NCBI GenBank assembly: GCA_046328335.1
Contig: JAXLWU010000010.1
Coordinates: 1-64,000, forward strand
DNA length: 64,000 nt
Direction: 5' to 3'
DNA from: JACCXM01 sp046328335
GTDB lineage: Bacteria > Chloroflexota > Chloroflexia > Thermomicrobiales > UBA6265
The notes under the pieces are model-generated. The model ran no database searches. It saw nothing but the letters and a program-made list of their open reading frames with translations, and was not told where the DNA came from. How positions within the stretch are numbered: position 1 is the first letter of the stretch; every line of letters starts with the position of its first letter. The translations under genes and the position numbers were made by a program. Below, in pieces: positions 1-8,986 of this stretch.

Positions 1-149
1 TTGCGCCACCCATTACCCATGGAACCGGGCGCTGTTGCACGCGATCTCCGGAAACGCGACGCTACCCCCATAATATCCGCTGAATTGTTCTGATCTGGGT
101 TCTGACGGGCGGCCCGGGCGCGGCCGCCGACGATGTCGGAGTGGACGCC

Positions 150-2781
150 GTGACGCTCGAAATTCGCGACACCACCGTTTTCCGGGGCCCGAACATCTGG
201 GCACGGATGCCCGCCATCCTGCTCGAGGTCGATATCGGCGAACTCGAGGACCGGCCGACCAACAAGATTCCCGGCTTCTACGAGCATCTCACCGAATTGC
301 TGCCAGGGCTGTACGAGCATGCCTGCTCCGTCGGCAAGCCGGGCGGCTTCCTGCAACGGATGCGCGAGGGGACGTGGATGGGCCACGTCCTGGAGCACAT
401 CGCCCTCGAATTGCAGAACCTGGCCGGAGCCGAAGTCACCCGCGGCAAGACCCGCGGCGCGGGCGAGCGCGGTCTCTACAACGTCGTCTACGCCTACTCC
501 CAGGAGGACGTCGGGATCGCCGCCGGTCAACTCGCGGTACGGCTGATCAATCACCTCGTCTACGGCACCGAACCGGACTTCGATTTCGTCGCCGAGCTGG
601 AAGACAAGGTCATCCGCGTCGCCGAGCGCCTCGCCTACGGCCCGTCCACGGGCGCCATCGTGTCCGAGGCGGAGCGGCGGGGCATTCCGGTGCTGCGGCT
701 CGATCCCCGCCGCTCGCTGGTCCAGCTCGGGCACGGCGCCTACCAGAAACGGGTCTGGGCGACGGTCACCAGCCAGACCGCCAATATCTCCGTCGATATC
801 GCCGGCAACAAGGAATTGACCAACCGCCTGTTGCAGGAGGTCGGCATTCCGGTGCCGCGGGCGATGGTGGTGCGCGCCGCGGACGATGCCGTCAACGCCT
901 CCCGCCGCCTGGGCTATCCGGTGGTGCTCAAGCCGCTCGACGGCAATCATGGCCGCGGCGTGATGATCAATCTCGCCGACGAACCGGCCGTGCGCGAGGC
1001 TTTCCCGATCGCGGAAGGGGAGAGCCGCGGCGGGCAGGTGGTGGTCGAAACCTTCATCCCCGGCAAGGACTACCGCATCCTGGTCGTCAACAACCAGGTG
1101 GTCGCGGTCGCGGAACGGGTGCCCGCGCACGTCATGGGTGACGGCAAGCACACCGTCCGCGAGTTGATCGACATCACCAACCAGGATCCCCGCCGCGGCG
1201 TCGGGCACGAAAAGATCCTCACTCGCATCTCGGTCGACAACCAGACGATCGAGGTCCTCGCGCGCGAGCATCTCACCCAGGACGATATTCCGGAGGAAGG
1301 ACGCTTCGTTCAACTCAAACTGACCGGGAACATGAGCACCGGCGGCACCTCGATCGACCGCACCGACGACATTCACTCCGACAACGTCGAAATCGCGCGG
1401 CAGGCGGCGATGGTGGTCGGGCTCGATGTCGCCGGCATCGACTTCATCACCCCGGACATCTCGCGCTCGGTGCGCGAGCAGCGCGGCGCGATCGTCGAGA
1501 TCAACGCCGGTCCCGGCTTCCGCATGCACACCCACCCCACCGAAGGGCACCCGCGCCACGTGGGGCGGGCGGTGATCGACATGCTCTTCCCGCCGGAGTC
1601 ACTCCCGGGTGCCGATCGTGGCCGTCACCGGCACCAATGGCAAGACGACGACCTCGCGCATGATCGCCCACATCATGAAGACCGCCGGCAGGAAGGTCGG
1701 GTTGACCACTACCGACGGCATCTACATCGACGGCACCCAGATTGCCGCGGGGGACATGAGCGGGCCGACCTCGGCCCAGATGGTGCTCAAGAATCCGGCG
1801 ATCGACTACGCGGTGCTGGAGACGGCGCGCGGCGGCATTCTCCGCTCCGGACTCGGCTTCGACCGCTGCAACGTCGCGGTGGTGACCAACGTCTCCTCCG
1901 ACCACCTCGGGCTGAAGGGGATCAACACCCTGGGCGAACTGGCGCGGGTCAAGGAGGTGGTGCCGCAATCGGTGCTGCCGGATGGCGCCAGCGTGCTCAA
2001 CGCCGACAACTCCTACACCGTGGAAATGGCGCGCGTCGCTCGCGGTCAGATCATCTACTTCTCGCTGGACGAGGACAATCCCGTTATCCGCGACCACCTG
2101 CGCGAGCGGGGCAAGGCCGTGGTCCTGCGGCCAACCCGCCACGGCGAAATGATCACCCTCATCGAGCATCGCCGCGATACCAGTCTCCTTCTGGCGGAGG
2201 AGATTCCGGCGACGATGGATGCCCGCATTCGCGTCAACATTCAGAACGCGATGGCCGCCGCCGCGGCGGCATTTGCCCAGGATGTCCAACTGGAATACAT
2301 CCGCAACGCCCTGCGCACCTTCACTTCCAACTTCTTCCAGACGCCGGGCCGGTTCAATCTGCTCGAAGTCGATGGCCGCAAGGTTCTCCTCGACTACTGC
2401 CACAACGTGGCCGGTCTGGAATCGATGGCCGATTTCGTGAAGCGGATGGACGCGGACCGCGTGATCGGGATGATCGCCGTGCCGGGGGACCGAAGCGACG
2501 AGGATATCGCCGCCTTCGGCCGTCTGGCGGGAGGCACCTTTGACGCGGTCGTAATCCGGGAGGACGTCAACCCGCGCGGCCGCCGCCGCGGCGAAGTGGC
2601 CGAGATGCTGCGCAAGGCGATCACCTCCGGCGGGTTGGGTGACGGCAACGTCCAGATCATCATCGAAGAGATGGCCGCCGCCCGCGCCGCGATCGCCCAG
2701 GCCGAGCGCAACGATCTCGTCGTCCTCCTCGCCGACCGCCCCGCGGCCGTGTTCGAGGAGTTGACGGGACGGACGATGTAG
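150..2781 (+). CDS. cphA: Cyanophycin synthetase, interrupted by a one-base frameshift
   Basis: Makes the storage polymer cyanophycin by alternately adding Asp and Arg, using ATP. Visible in order: an N-terminal CphA domain (about residues 1-160), an ATP-grasp domain (about 210-470, with VVLKPLDGNHGRGV and EINAGPGFRMHTHPTEG), and a Mur-ligase-like domain beginning VAVTGTNGKTTTSR with its P-loop. The first two domains read in the frame from 150 to about 1605; the Mur domain reads in the next frame, from about 1606 to 2781. Removing one C from the CCC run at 1604-1606 joins them as ...FPPESL-RVPIVAV..., giving about 876 residues, a normal CphA length. GTG at 150 is preferred because GGAG lies at 138-141; GTG 141 is in the same frame. 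GTG 1609 could restart the second half. The gene is either a sequencing or assembly indel or a recent pseudogene. Family assignment is very secure. Confidence 0.9.
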
Positions 2782-3323
2782 AGGGGGCGTCGCTGCGCTC
2801 AGGGGGTGTCGGCTTCGCCTCAGGGGGTGGAGGGGGTGAAGGAGAAAATTGGCGGATTGCCTGATGAAAGCCAGAAGAATGCTCGAGCGCTGCCACGCAA
2901 CCAGGTCCTGATAGCCTTGCCGCGCTCAATGGAACTGGTCGCCGCTGTCTATCGCGAGACGAAGTGCTGGCCCCGTGACGAGCAGTACGGCCTGATCTCA
3001 CAGATTCGGCGAGCAGCGGTGGCGATCCCCTCCAATCTCGCTGAAGGACACGGACGTTCCGGTCCCCGCGAATTTGCGCATCACACCTCGATTGCCTATG
3101 GCTCCCTGTGCGAAGTGGAAACCCAACTCCTCATCGCGCAGGAGTTGGGCTATGTCGGTAAAGAGGCGATGCCCCAGATCTTCGATCTCATCGCGGATGT
3201 CCGGCGTCTCTGCCGCGGACTCTTGCGTACCCTGAACGATCGATCGGTCTCTCCCTCACCCCCTTCACCCCCTTCACCCCCTGAGGCGAAGCCGACACCC
3301 CCTGAGCGCAGCGACGCCCCCTA
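2782..3323. mobile_element. Inverted-repeat element enclosing a four-helix-bundle gene (family A, copy 1)
   Basis: The left arm (about 2782-2843) and right arm (about 3253-3323) are near-perfect reverse complements over roughly 60 bases. Both are built from AGGGGGTG/CACCCCCT spacers alternating with GTCGCTGCGCTC and GTCGGCTTCGCCTC micro-hairpin units. The arms start directly at the cphA stop and end directly at the AAGGAG ribosome binding site of the next gene. The interior holds one S23-type gene, and its first and last codons lie in the arms. Two gene-less relatives occur at 45948-46169 and 53201-53334. No transposase is present, so mobility is an inference from the repeated ends, the passenger gene and the multiple copies. 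Confidence 0.55.
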
Positions 3324-3324
3324 A
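2806..3324 (+). CDS. Four-helix bundle protein (S23 / 23S rRNA intervening-sequence type)
   Basis: About 172 residues. The core from MELVAAVY through QIRRAAVAIPSNLAEGHGR to the final helix (about residues 42-142) matches the S23 four-helix-bundle family. The diagnostic RRAAVxIPSNxAEGxGR stretch is present. Relatives occur as ORFs inside 23S rRNA intervening sequences, as free-standing genes, and as Avd accessory proteins of diversity-generating retroelements; no biochemical activity is established. The first residues and the last about 27 (Ser/Pro-rich, ending PPERSDAP) are encoded by the flanking inverted-repeat arms. They are therefore by-products of the repeat rather than family sequence. 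The start is uncertain: GTG 2806 is the longest option, and in-frame GTG or TTG codons at about 2827-2855 are alternatives. No reverse transcriptase or template repeat is nearby. Confidence 0.75.
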   Translation: MSASPQGVEGVKEKIGGLPDESQKNARALPRNQVLIALPRSMELVAAVYRETKCWPRDEQYGLISQIRRAAVAIPSNLAEGHGRSGPREFAHHTSIAYGSLCEVETQLLIAQELGYVGKEAMPQIFDLIADVRRLCRGLLRTLNDRSVSPSPPSPPSPPEAKPTPPERSDAP

Positions 3325-3333
3325 GGAGACGCC

Positions 3334-4542
3334 ATGCCGCGTGAACTCGTAGCCATTGCTCCCAGGGCGCCGGTCATCCGCGAGTACGATGAGCCGGGGC
3401 TCGGGCCACGGCAGATCCGCATCCGCACCGAGTTTGCCTCGCCGAAACATGGCACCGAACTGGTCGGTTATCGCAACGATCCGGTCGCCAGCCGGCCGTA
3501 TGATTCAGCCTGGGGCGCGACGATACCCTTGGACGGAGGGGGAAGGGGGGAAGGGGGGGACGGGAGAGAGGGGGAAAGGACCGATCCGATCCCCGGCCAT
3601 TCCCCCCTTCCCCCTTTCCCCCCTTCCCCCCTTCAGGCTCCGCCGCGATTCCCGCGGCCGCTGGGGAACATGGCGGTGGGAACGGTGACGGAGATCGGTT
3701 CCGCGGTGACCCGCTTCCGGGTCGGGGACCGGGTGTTCGGCCACTACCCGATCCGGGAGACGCAGACGGTCGATGAAGCCGGCGCCGATCTGCTGCCCGC
3801 GGGGCTGTCGCCGGAGGCCGCCGTCTGCCTCGATCCGGTAGTGATGGCGCTGGCGATGCGCGATGCCGGGATCAAACTGGGCGACCGGGTCGCCGTCTTC
3901 GGTCTCGGCGCCATCGGGCTGATCGCCGTGCAACTGGCGCGGATCGCCGGCGCGGCATGGATCGTCGCGGTCGATCCCCTCACGAATCGGCAACATCTCG
4001 CCCGGACGTTTGGCGCCGATGTGCTGCTCGATCCGTTTGCCGACGACGGCGACGTGGGGATGACCATTCGCCGCCTCACCGGTCCGGCCCCAGATCTGTC
4101 GCGGCCGCGCGATCAGACCCGGGTGACTGGCGGCTACTGGGAGCGCCCGACACAAACGGGAAATCTCGGAGTCGATGTCGCGGTGGAAACCTCCGGCAGC
4201 GTCCCCGCGTTGCAGCAGGCAATCCGCGCCACCCGTTTCGGCGGCACGATCTGCATGATCTCCTTTTACGGCAAGGATGCGACCGGGCTCTATCTCGGCG
4301 ACGAATTCCACGTCAACCGGCTGCAACTCGTCTCCGCCCGCGCCGAATCGCTCCCGATGCGCGACGCTCCGGTCTGGGACTTGCAGCGGCTGGTCGATCT
4401 TGGCATCGCCTGGTTGGTCAGCGGCCGGGTCCGCACCGAGGGGATCATCACGCCGATCGTGCCGTTCGCCGATAGCGCCGAGGCCTACCGCGCCATTGAC
4501 GAGCGCCCGCAGGAGTCGATCAAACTCGGCATCACGTTCTGA
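3334..4542 (+). CDS. MDR-superfamily (alcohol dehydrogenase-like) oxidoreductase with an in-frame insert
   Basis: 402 residues of the medium-chain dehydrogenase/reductase superfamily: an N-terminal GroES-like domain followed by a Rossmann domain with the nucleotide loop VFGLGAIGLIA (about residues 189-199). The substrate is not predictable; NAD(P)H-dependent alcohol or polyol oxidoreduction is the general family role. AAGGAG sits just upstream of ATG 3334, at the edge of the preceding inverted-repeat element. Residues about 67-107 (GGGRGEGGDGREGE to SPLQAPPRFP) are low-complexity and correspond exactly to a palindromic G-rich/C-rich DNA element, after which family sequence resumes at PRPLGNMAVGTVTEIG. 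A second less conserved stretch lies at about 250-272. The catalytic zinc ligands of classical ADHs are not obvious. Confidence 0.8.
   Translation: MPRELVAIAPRAPVIREYDEPGLGPRQIRIRTEFASPKHGTELVGYRNDPVASRPYDSAWGATIPLDGGGRGEGGDGREGERTDPIPGHSPLPPFPPSPLQAPPRFPRPLGNMAVGTVTEIGSAVTRFRVGDRVFGHYPIRETQTVDEAGADLLPAGLSPEAAVCLDPVVMALAMRDAGIKLGDRVAVFGLGAIGLIAVQLARIAGAAWIVAVDPLTNRQHLARTFGADVLLDPFADDGDVGMTIRRLTGPAPDLSRPRDQTRVTGGYWERPTQTGNLGVDVAVETSGSVPALQQAIRATRFGGTICMISFYGKDATGLYLGDEFHVNRLQLVSARAESLPMRDAPVWDLQRLVDLGIAWLVSGRVRTEGIITPIVPFADSAEAYRAIDERPQESIKLGITF
3529..3641. repeat. Palindromic purine/pyrimidine element inserted in a coding region (family B)
   Basis: A G/A-rich arm (about 3531-3581, runs of GGGGGAAGGGGGG) is followed by a short spacer and a complementary C/T-rich arm (about 3600-3640, CCCCCCTTCCCCC repeats). 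Its length keeps the dehydrogenase reading frame open and adds about 40 low-complexity residues between two conserved blocks. This resembles the behaviour of Rickettsia palindromic elements, which also insert in frame. No second copy was seen in the window. Confidence 0.6.
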
Positions 4543-4933
4543 AATCAGTGCCGGATGATGAGCGCCCTGTGCTCATCGAGCCGGCCCTCACGCAAACGAA
4601 TGCCCCACAGGCCAACGAGTGCCCCGTGCGTGGGCTGACAAGGGGGAGCAGGGCGGTGTATCGCGGCGCTGGCCCTCACCCCAACCCCTCTCCCTGTGCG
4701 CAGGGAGAGGGGCCTTGTGCCCTGTTGCGTCCCATCCGACACCACAACAACCCCTGATTTTGGCCGTACCTCCCCCGGTGAACCCGCGCACGGGGAGAGG
4801 GGTTGAGGTGAGGGGAGGCGCCGCCGGACGCCACAGGCACCACCCGCACTCCGTATCCCCGTATCAGATCGCAATGGGGTGAAGGGAAGAGAGGCGGGAG
4901 GCGTGCGGCGGGATCACGCACCCGGATGGCGGC
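4543..4933. repeat. Intergenic region with CCCTCACCCCAACCCCTCTCCC repeats (family C, copy 1)
   Basis: No gene is supported here. The region lies between two converging genes. It holds a copy of a widespread palindromic motif at 4674-4716 (CACCCCAACCCCTCTCCC, a short loop, then GGGAGAGGGG). The opposite orientation follows at about 4768-4826 (GGGGAGAGGGGTTGAGGTGAG). The two copies can pair with each other and could act as a bidirectional transcription terminator. Confidence 0.5.
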
Positions 4934-5944
4934 TCAGTGCGGCAGGGAATTCGCCGGCGATGCCATGGTCAGGGCCGGTATCACCTGTTCTGCCAATAGA
5001 CTGGTCGTTTCCGGATCGGCGCGGGTGTGGACGATGAAGTACTGGTATCCGGCGTTGACCAGCTGCTGGAAGTGGGCGATGGCATCCTCCGGCGTGCCGA
5101 CGAACATCTGCGCGCCGTAGTACCGGTGCTCGTCCGGGCTGATCGCCGCGCGTTTGGCGGCCAAGGTTCGCGGCGATGTCGCCAGCACGATCGGGGGCGA
5201 CCAGTAGGTGCGCAAGATGGAATCGAATGGCCGGCCGAACCGCGCGCAGTGCTCGCGCAGGACCGCGAACTTGTGCCGGGCCGCGTCGGCGTTGGCGACG
5301 TTGCCGGTATCGGGGTGAGGACCGAAGTTGGCGGCATCGGCGAACGCCGCGACCTGGCGTAACGTGCCGCGCTCGCCCGCGCCCGCGATCAGGATCGGCA
5401 CGCGGGGCTGCTGAACCGGTGGCGGGAGTACCTGGGCCTCACGCACGCGGAACGTCTCTCCCGCGAAGGTGAGCGGCGCCGCGCCCCAGACGCCGCGGAT
5501 GATGCGGATCCCTTCCTCCAGCGCCCGCTGGCGAACCAAGGCGGGCGGGAAATCCAGACCGAGTTGTGCGAAGACGCGCGCCGAATCACCGATCCCCAGC
5601 CCGAGGACGATGCGACCCTGGCTGATGCGGTCGACGTCCGCCACGATGCGGGCGAGGACGGCCGGATGGCGGTAATAGATGCAACTGACCATCGTGCCGA
5701 GGCGGATGCTCTGCGTCGTGGCCGCAAGGGCGGCGATCTGCGTCCAACAGTCGGCTTTGAGCAGGGGATGATCGCTGAACCAGTAGGAATCGAACCCCAG
5801 CGCCGCGACCTGATCGACCCACCGTTGCATCTCGGGCCATGCCAGGCGCGTCCCGAGCCACGGATGGATCAACCCGAAGCGGATTCGCGCGGCGGCCTCC
5901 GCCACCCACGGATGGGTCGCCCAGGCTGACATGTTGCCGTCCAT
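4934..5944 (-). CDS. LLM-class (luciferase-like) F420/flavin-dependent oxidoreductase
   Basis: 336 residues with the bacterial-luciferase TIM-barrel pattern: IRFGLIHPW near the N-terminus, FDSYWFSDHPLL, RLGTMVSCIYYRHPAVLARIVADVDRISQGRIVLGLGIG, then IRIIRGVW and PRVPILIAGAGERGTLRQVAAFADAANF. These are hallmarks of the F420-dependent LLM group, which transfers hydride from reduced F420 or FMN to unknown substrates. ATG 5944 and ATG 5932 are both possible starts. It stands alone, convergent with the upstream dehydrogenase. Two other LLM genes in the window belong to a different subgroup. Confidence 0.8.
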   Translation of the reverse strand: MDGNMSAWATHPWVAEAAARIRFGLIHPWLGTRLAWPEMQRWVDQVAALGFDSYWFSDHPLLKADCWTQIAALAATTQSIRLGTMVSCIYYRHPAVLARIVADVDRISQGRIVLGLGIGDSARVFAQLGLDFPPALVRQRALEEGIRIIRGVWGAAPLTFAGETFRVREAQVLPPPVQQPRVPILIAGAGERGTLRQVAAFADAANFGPHPDTGNVANADAARHKFAVLREHCARFGRPFDSILRTYWSPPIVLATSPRTLAAKRAAISPDEHRYYGAQMFVGTPEDAIAHFQQLVNAGYQYFIVHTRADPETTSLLAEQVIPALTMASPANSLPH

Positions 5945-6068
5945 CAGGTGCTCCGACCGTTAGGTATCCCCGCGGACACGACGCGAGATGGCGCAATGCA
6001 AGCGCCCACTCATATCGCACCTGATCCGTGACGTCAACCGGACCTTGGACGATTGCTCGAGGACCCCC

Positions 6069-6533
6069 TCAACTCATTAAGGTTGGGTTTGGCCGACTGA
6101 CGCGGCATCCTGGCATCGATGTGGTGGGGGTGATCCGCGCGGTCTGGGCGGTGGCAAGACCCGGGAGAGGGGTGTCAGGCTCATCCCGCCGCCCCGCGAT
6201 GAGGAAGGCCGTCTGGCTGACGCTGTGCAGTCCCGCGCAGGCGGCGTGTGCGACTGCCCATTGATCGCGCTGTTGCTCCCAGTCGGCGGGGAGTGCATCT
6301 CCCCGCCGGGGGACGATATCGCGATTCACCGGTTCGTTGTCATGGGCCGAGATCGCCAGCGTGGCGCCCGTACAGATGGGGCTGACCGCCATCAGGAGGG
6401 CGGGCATGGGACGGCGACAGACAAGAACGAGGGTGGATAGAGTGGAGAGAAGGGCGACCGGCAGGGTGATTCCGGCCACGCTGCCGAAATCGCGATACGC
6501 CTGCTGGGTCGTCCACCACTCCGGCTCGGTCAT
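6069..6533 (-). pseudogene. DUF1772-like membrane protein, 5' end apparently broken
   Basis: The region from MTEPEWWTTQQAYRDFGSVAGI onward shows the DUF1772 (anthrone-oxygenase-like) pattern: two hydrophobic segments, then NEPVNRDI, then DWEQQRDQWAVAHAACAGLHSVSQTAFLI. The same frame stays open upstream and encodes a plausible LEYLVELDPRRAM link. The expected first membrane helix (VARSVGLLLGALNLGLD) is in a different frame, and an ATG with a good GGAAGG ribosome binding site (6628) is followed two codons later by TAG. One frameshift plus one stop, or sequence errors, would explain this. The coordinates cover the intact part only. Family assignment is moderate. Confidence 0.5.
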
Positions 6534-6955
6534 CGCCCGCCGCGGGTCCAATTCGACCAGATACTCCAGTCGAGGCCGAGGTTGAGCGCGCCCAGGAGCA
6601 AGCCGACAGAGCGGGCGACCTACCGCATGATCGTTGTTTCCTTCCGGCTGATATCGTGGTGAGGCGTTGCGGCGCGCCGCACCAGAATTCACGGTTAGCG
6701 ATGACGTTCGGCCTCGACGTTTGTACGCCCAACGTGGCCGTCGTGGCCGAGCGCCATCGTTGCCAGCACAGCGAGTGGCACGCTCGCTGCCGAATGGAGA
6801 ACCCGTCATACTGGAAACTCAAAGCGCAGTGTGCGTGGCCAGCTTGTGGATGCCGGGGCCGCCGCTCGCGGTGAACTCGCCGCCGCGGTTCCCGCGCCCG
6901 CGGTGGCCGGGTCGTGTTCCGGCGCCCGATGCATCGAGGGAACGCTTTGCTCGCA
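6534..6955. other. Region between a decayed gene and the antiporter
   Basis: Its left part (about 6534-6645, minus strand) holds the displaced first helix and likely start of the DUF1772-like gene. The rest, up to ATG 6956 of the antiporter, has no convincing reading frame and presumably contains two divergent promoters. I could not identify them with confidence. Confidence 0.4.
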
Positions 6956-8182
6956 ATGCAGGCTCCGCCGTCCGAGACGGCCATCATCCACGCGGTTCAG
7001 CAGTTGGCCTGGCTGCTGCTGGGCGCGGCACTCGTCGGCATTCTGGCGCGGCGTTTCGGTATTCCCTACGCCGTCGCGCTCGTCCTGGGCGGGCTATTGG
7101 TCGAAGAGACCCACCTGATTTCGGTACCGCAACTCGATCCGCCCGTGGTGCTGTTCGCCTTCCTGCCGCCGCTCCTGTTCGATGCCGCCTTTCGCCTCGA
7201 TGCGCGTGAACTCCGTCTCGTGCTGCGCCCAGTGCTGTTGCTGGCGGTCCCCGGCGTGCTGGCCACGACGGTCATCGTTGGGGCGGTGGTGACGATCGCG
7301 CTCGGGCTGCCGCTTTCGGTCGCGCTGCTGTTCGGCAGTCTCGTCGCCGCGACCGATCCCGTCGCCGTCATCGCCGTGCTGAAGGAGGTGGCGCTGCCGG
7401 CGCGCCTGATCGTGGTGCCGGAAGCGGAGAGTCTGGTCAATGACGGCATGGCGATCACGCTCTACACCGGGTTCGGCGCGGTTCACGGCGGAGGAGCGGT
7501 CGATCTTGCCGCGTTGGGCGGATTGTTTCTGCGCGAGGTAGTGGTTGGTCTCGCCGTCGGCGCGGCACTGGGATTTGTCTTCTCCCGGTTGACCGGTACG
7601 GTCGATGACCATCTCATCGAAATGATGCTCTCGGTCGTGCTGGCCTACGGCAGTTACCTCGTAGCGGACGGCCTCCATGCCTCGGGGCCGCTTGCCTGCG
7701 TCGCCGCCGGAATCATCCAGGGTTCGTATGGCCGCGCTTTTGGCATGTCCGAGCGAACCAGTGAGTTGCTGGATCACCTTTGGGAATTTCTGGGCTTTTT
7801 CGCCAACGCGATTCTCTTCCTGCTTGTCGGGCTCAGCGTCAATCTGGCCAGCCTGATCGAGAACGGCCGGGCGGTGGTGGTGGCGATCGTGGCGGTCATT
7901 GTGGCCCGCGTGATTGTCGTCGAAGCGGTGGGGCTCCTCACCGCGCGAGGGAAACTCGCCGCACCGTTTCGCGAGCGGGTGGTGCTGATCTGGGCGGGGT
8001 TGCGCGGCGCGCTGACGATCGCTCTCGCCCTGGGCTTGCCGCGCGACACCCCCGAGCGCGCCATGCTGATCGATATGGCCTTCGGCGTGGTGCTCTTCAC
8101 CCTGATCGCCCAGGGCTTGACGCTCTCGGCCGTGGTCCACCACCTGGGTCTGACCCGGCCGGGCGCCCTGACGGCAGAGTAA
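6956..8182 (+). CDS. CPA1-family Na+/H+ antiporter (NhaP type)
   Basis: 408 residues with about 12 hydrophobic segments. CPA1 signatures are visible: PPLLFDAAF (about 71-79), the transport motif ATDPVAV with D134, the ES-L-VND motif with N162 and D163, and the late WAGLRGALTIALAL motif. The protein exchanges external protons for cytoplasmic Na+ (or K+) across the membrane for pH and salt homeostasis. It lacks the long C-terminal cytoplasmic regulatory tail seen in some members. ATG 6956 is preferred to upstream in-frame starts because hydrophobic sequence begins shortly after it. It is a single-gene unit; the next gene starts 326 bases downstream. Confidence 0.9.
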   Translation: MQAPPSETAIIHAVQQLAWLLLGAALVGILARRFGIPYAVALVLGGLLVEETHLISVPQLDPPVVLFAFLPPLLFDAAFRLDARELRLVLRPVLLLAVPGVLATTVIVGAVVTIALGLPLSVALLFGSLVAATDPVAVIAVLKEVALPARLIVVPEAESLVNDGMAITLYTGFGAVHGGGAVDLAALGGLFLREVVVGLAVGAALGFVFSRLTGTVDDHLIEMMLSVVLAYGSYLVADGLHASGPLACVAAGIIQGSYGRAFGMSERTSELLDHLWEFLGFFANAILFLLVGLSVNLASLIENGRAVVVAIVAVIVARVIVVEAVGLLTARGKLAAPFRERVVLIWAGLRGALTIALALGLPRDTPERAMLIDMAFGVVLFTLIAQGLTLSAVVHHLGLTRPGALTAE

Positions 8183-8508
8183 TTCCTCCGGCCAACGGGA
8201 TGTTCTCATCCGGCAAGCGTTCGCCCGTCAAACGTGACCTCGATCACATTGCCTTGGTGCGGTGGCACATCTGATGCGAGTTCTTGTGTCAGGGACTAGG
8301 CGGCCGATGCTCGACCGAACGCGAAAGGAGTCATGATTACCCCGAGCATTCTGCTGGCCGCCAATCCTGCGCCGGGAATCCTCCGGATGACTCAGGCTCG
8401 GTTCCTCGATGGCGACAGATTTCTCCGCGGCACGCGGAACTGGGATCCACGGGAACAGAAGACCCTCAAGGCCCGCACGAATTGGAATACAAGGAAGGAA
8501 CCTTTACC
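8183..8508. other. Upstream region of a Cys-rich exported protein
   Basis: No secure gene. A strong AAAGGAG followed by ATG at 8333 opens a frame (MITPSILLAANPAPGILRM...) that runs into the downstream gene in another frame. It looks like neither a known protein nor an obvious leader peptide, so it is noted as doubtful only. Confidence 0.35.
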
Positions 8509-8919
8509 ATGGACCCGCGTCGTTTCGATCAGTTGTCACGCCAGGTTGGTCGCCAGACCGATCGGCGAACGATCTTCAAGACCGTGGCTGGCGGCGCCCT
8601 GGCGCTCGTCGGGCTGGGCGCCGCGCAACGTCAGGCGGGCGCGGTCAGAGGGCAGGAAGGCGATTCCTGCACCTCCAGCGGGGACTGCCAAACAGGATTG
8701 ACCTGTCAGGGCGCCAGCAGCGGCCTCCTGGGCGGGATTCTCGGTTCGGGGGTCTATGGCCCACCCATTGCCTCGACGTTGTTCGGCGCCACGACCGGGA
8801 CCTGCCGGTATCGCAGCGACAACTGCGCCCGGTCCGGGCAGTACTGCGAGCGAAACAGCGACTGCTGCAATGGGCTGAACCTGGTCTGCCAGGGTCACGA
8901 GTGCCAGCGGAACACCTAG
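8509..8919 (+). CDS. Exported Cys-rich protein with twin-arginine-type leader
   Basis: 136 residues. The N-terminus MDPRRFDQLSRQVGRQTDRR-TIFKTVAGGALALVGLGAA is an RR-type signal with a long n-region shared with other exported proteins in this window. The mature part carries about ten cysteines in CTSSGDCQTGLTC and CARSGQYCERNSDCCNGLNLVC patterns, resembling small disulfide-rich or granulin-like knots. AAGGAAGG at 8491-8498 supports ATG 8509 over longer in-frame starts. Function unknown; probably extracytoplasmic and disulfide-stabilised. A strong terminator follows. Confidence 0.75.
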   Translation: MDPRRFDQLSRQVGRQTDRRTIFKTVAGGALALVGLGAAQRQAGAVRGQEGDSCTSSGDCQTGLTCQGASSGLLGGILGSGVYGPPIASTLFGATTGTCRYRSDNCARSGQYCERNSDCCNGLNLVCQGHECQRNT

Positions 8920-8934
8920 GATCTCCTCATCGCA

Positions 8935-8968
8935 CGGGCCGGGTCGGCACTGCCGACCCGGCCCGTTT
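8935..8968 (+). terminator. Rho-independent terminator
   Basis: A 13-base perfect GC-rich stem (8935-8947 with 8953-8965, loop CACTG) followed by TTT. It sits 16 bases after the Cys-rich gene's stop and between convergent genes. Confidence 0.8.
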
Positions 8969-8986
8969 ACGTATGCGACCTTTCGC

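Noticed and set aside
1600..1612. Programmed ribosomal frameshift in cphA
   Set aside because: No slippery heptamer or stimulatory structure is evident, and similar one-base indels occur in several unrelated genes here.
2806..3324. S23-type gene as Avd of a diversity-generating retroelement
   Set aside because: No reverse transcriptase, no template/variable repeat pair and no target gene were found nearby.
8333..8701. Separate gene starting at ATG 8333 with a good ribosome binding site
   Set aside because: Its frame overlaps most of the Cys-rich gene and the sequence is not protein-like after the first 20 residues.
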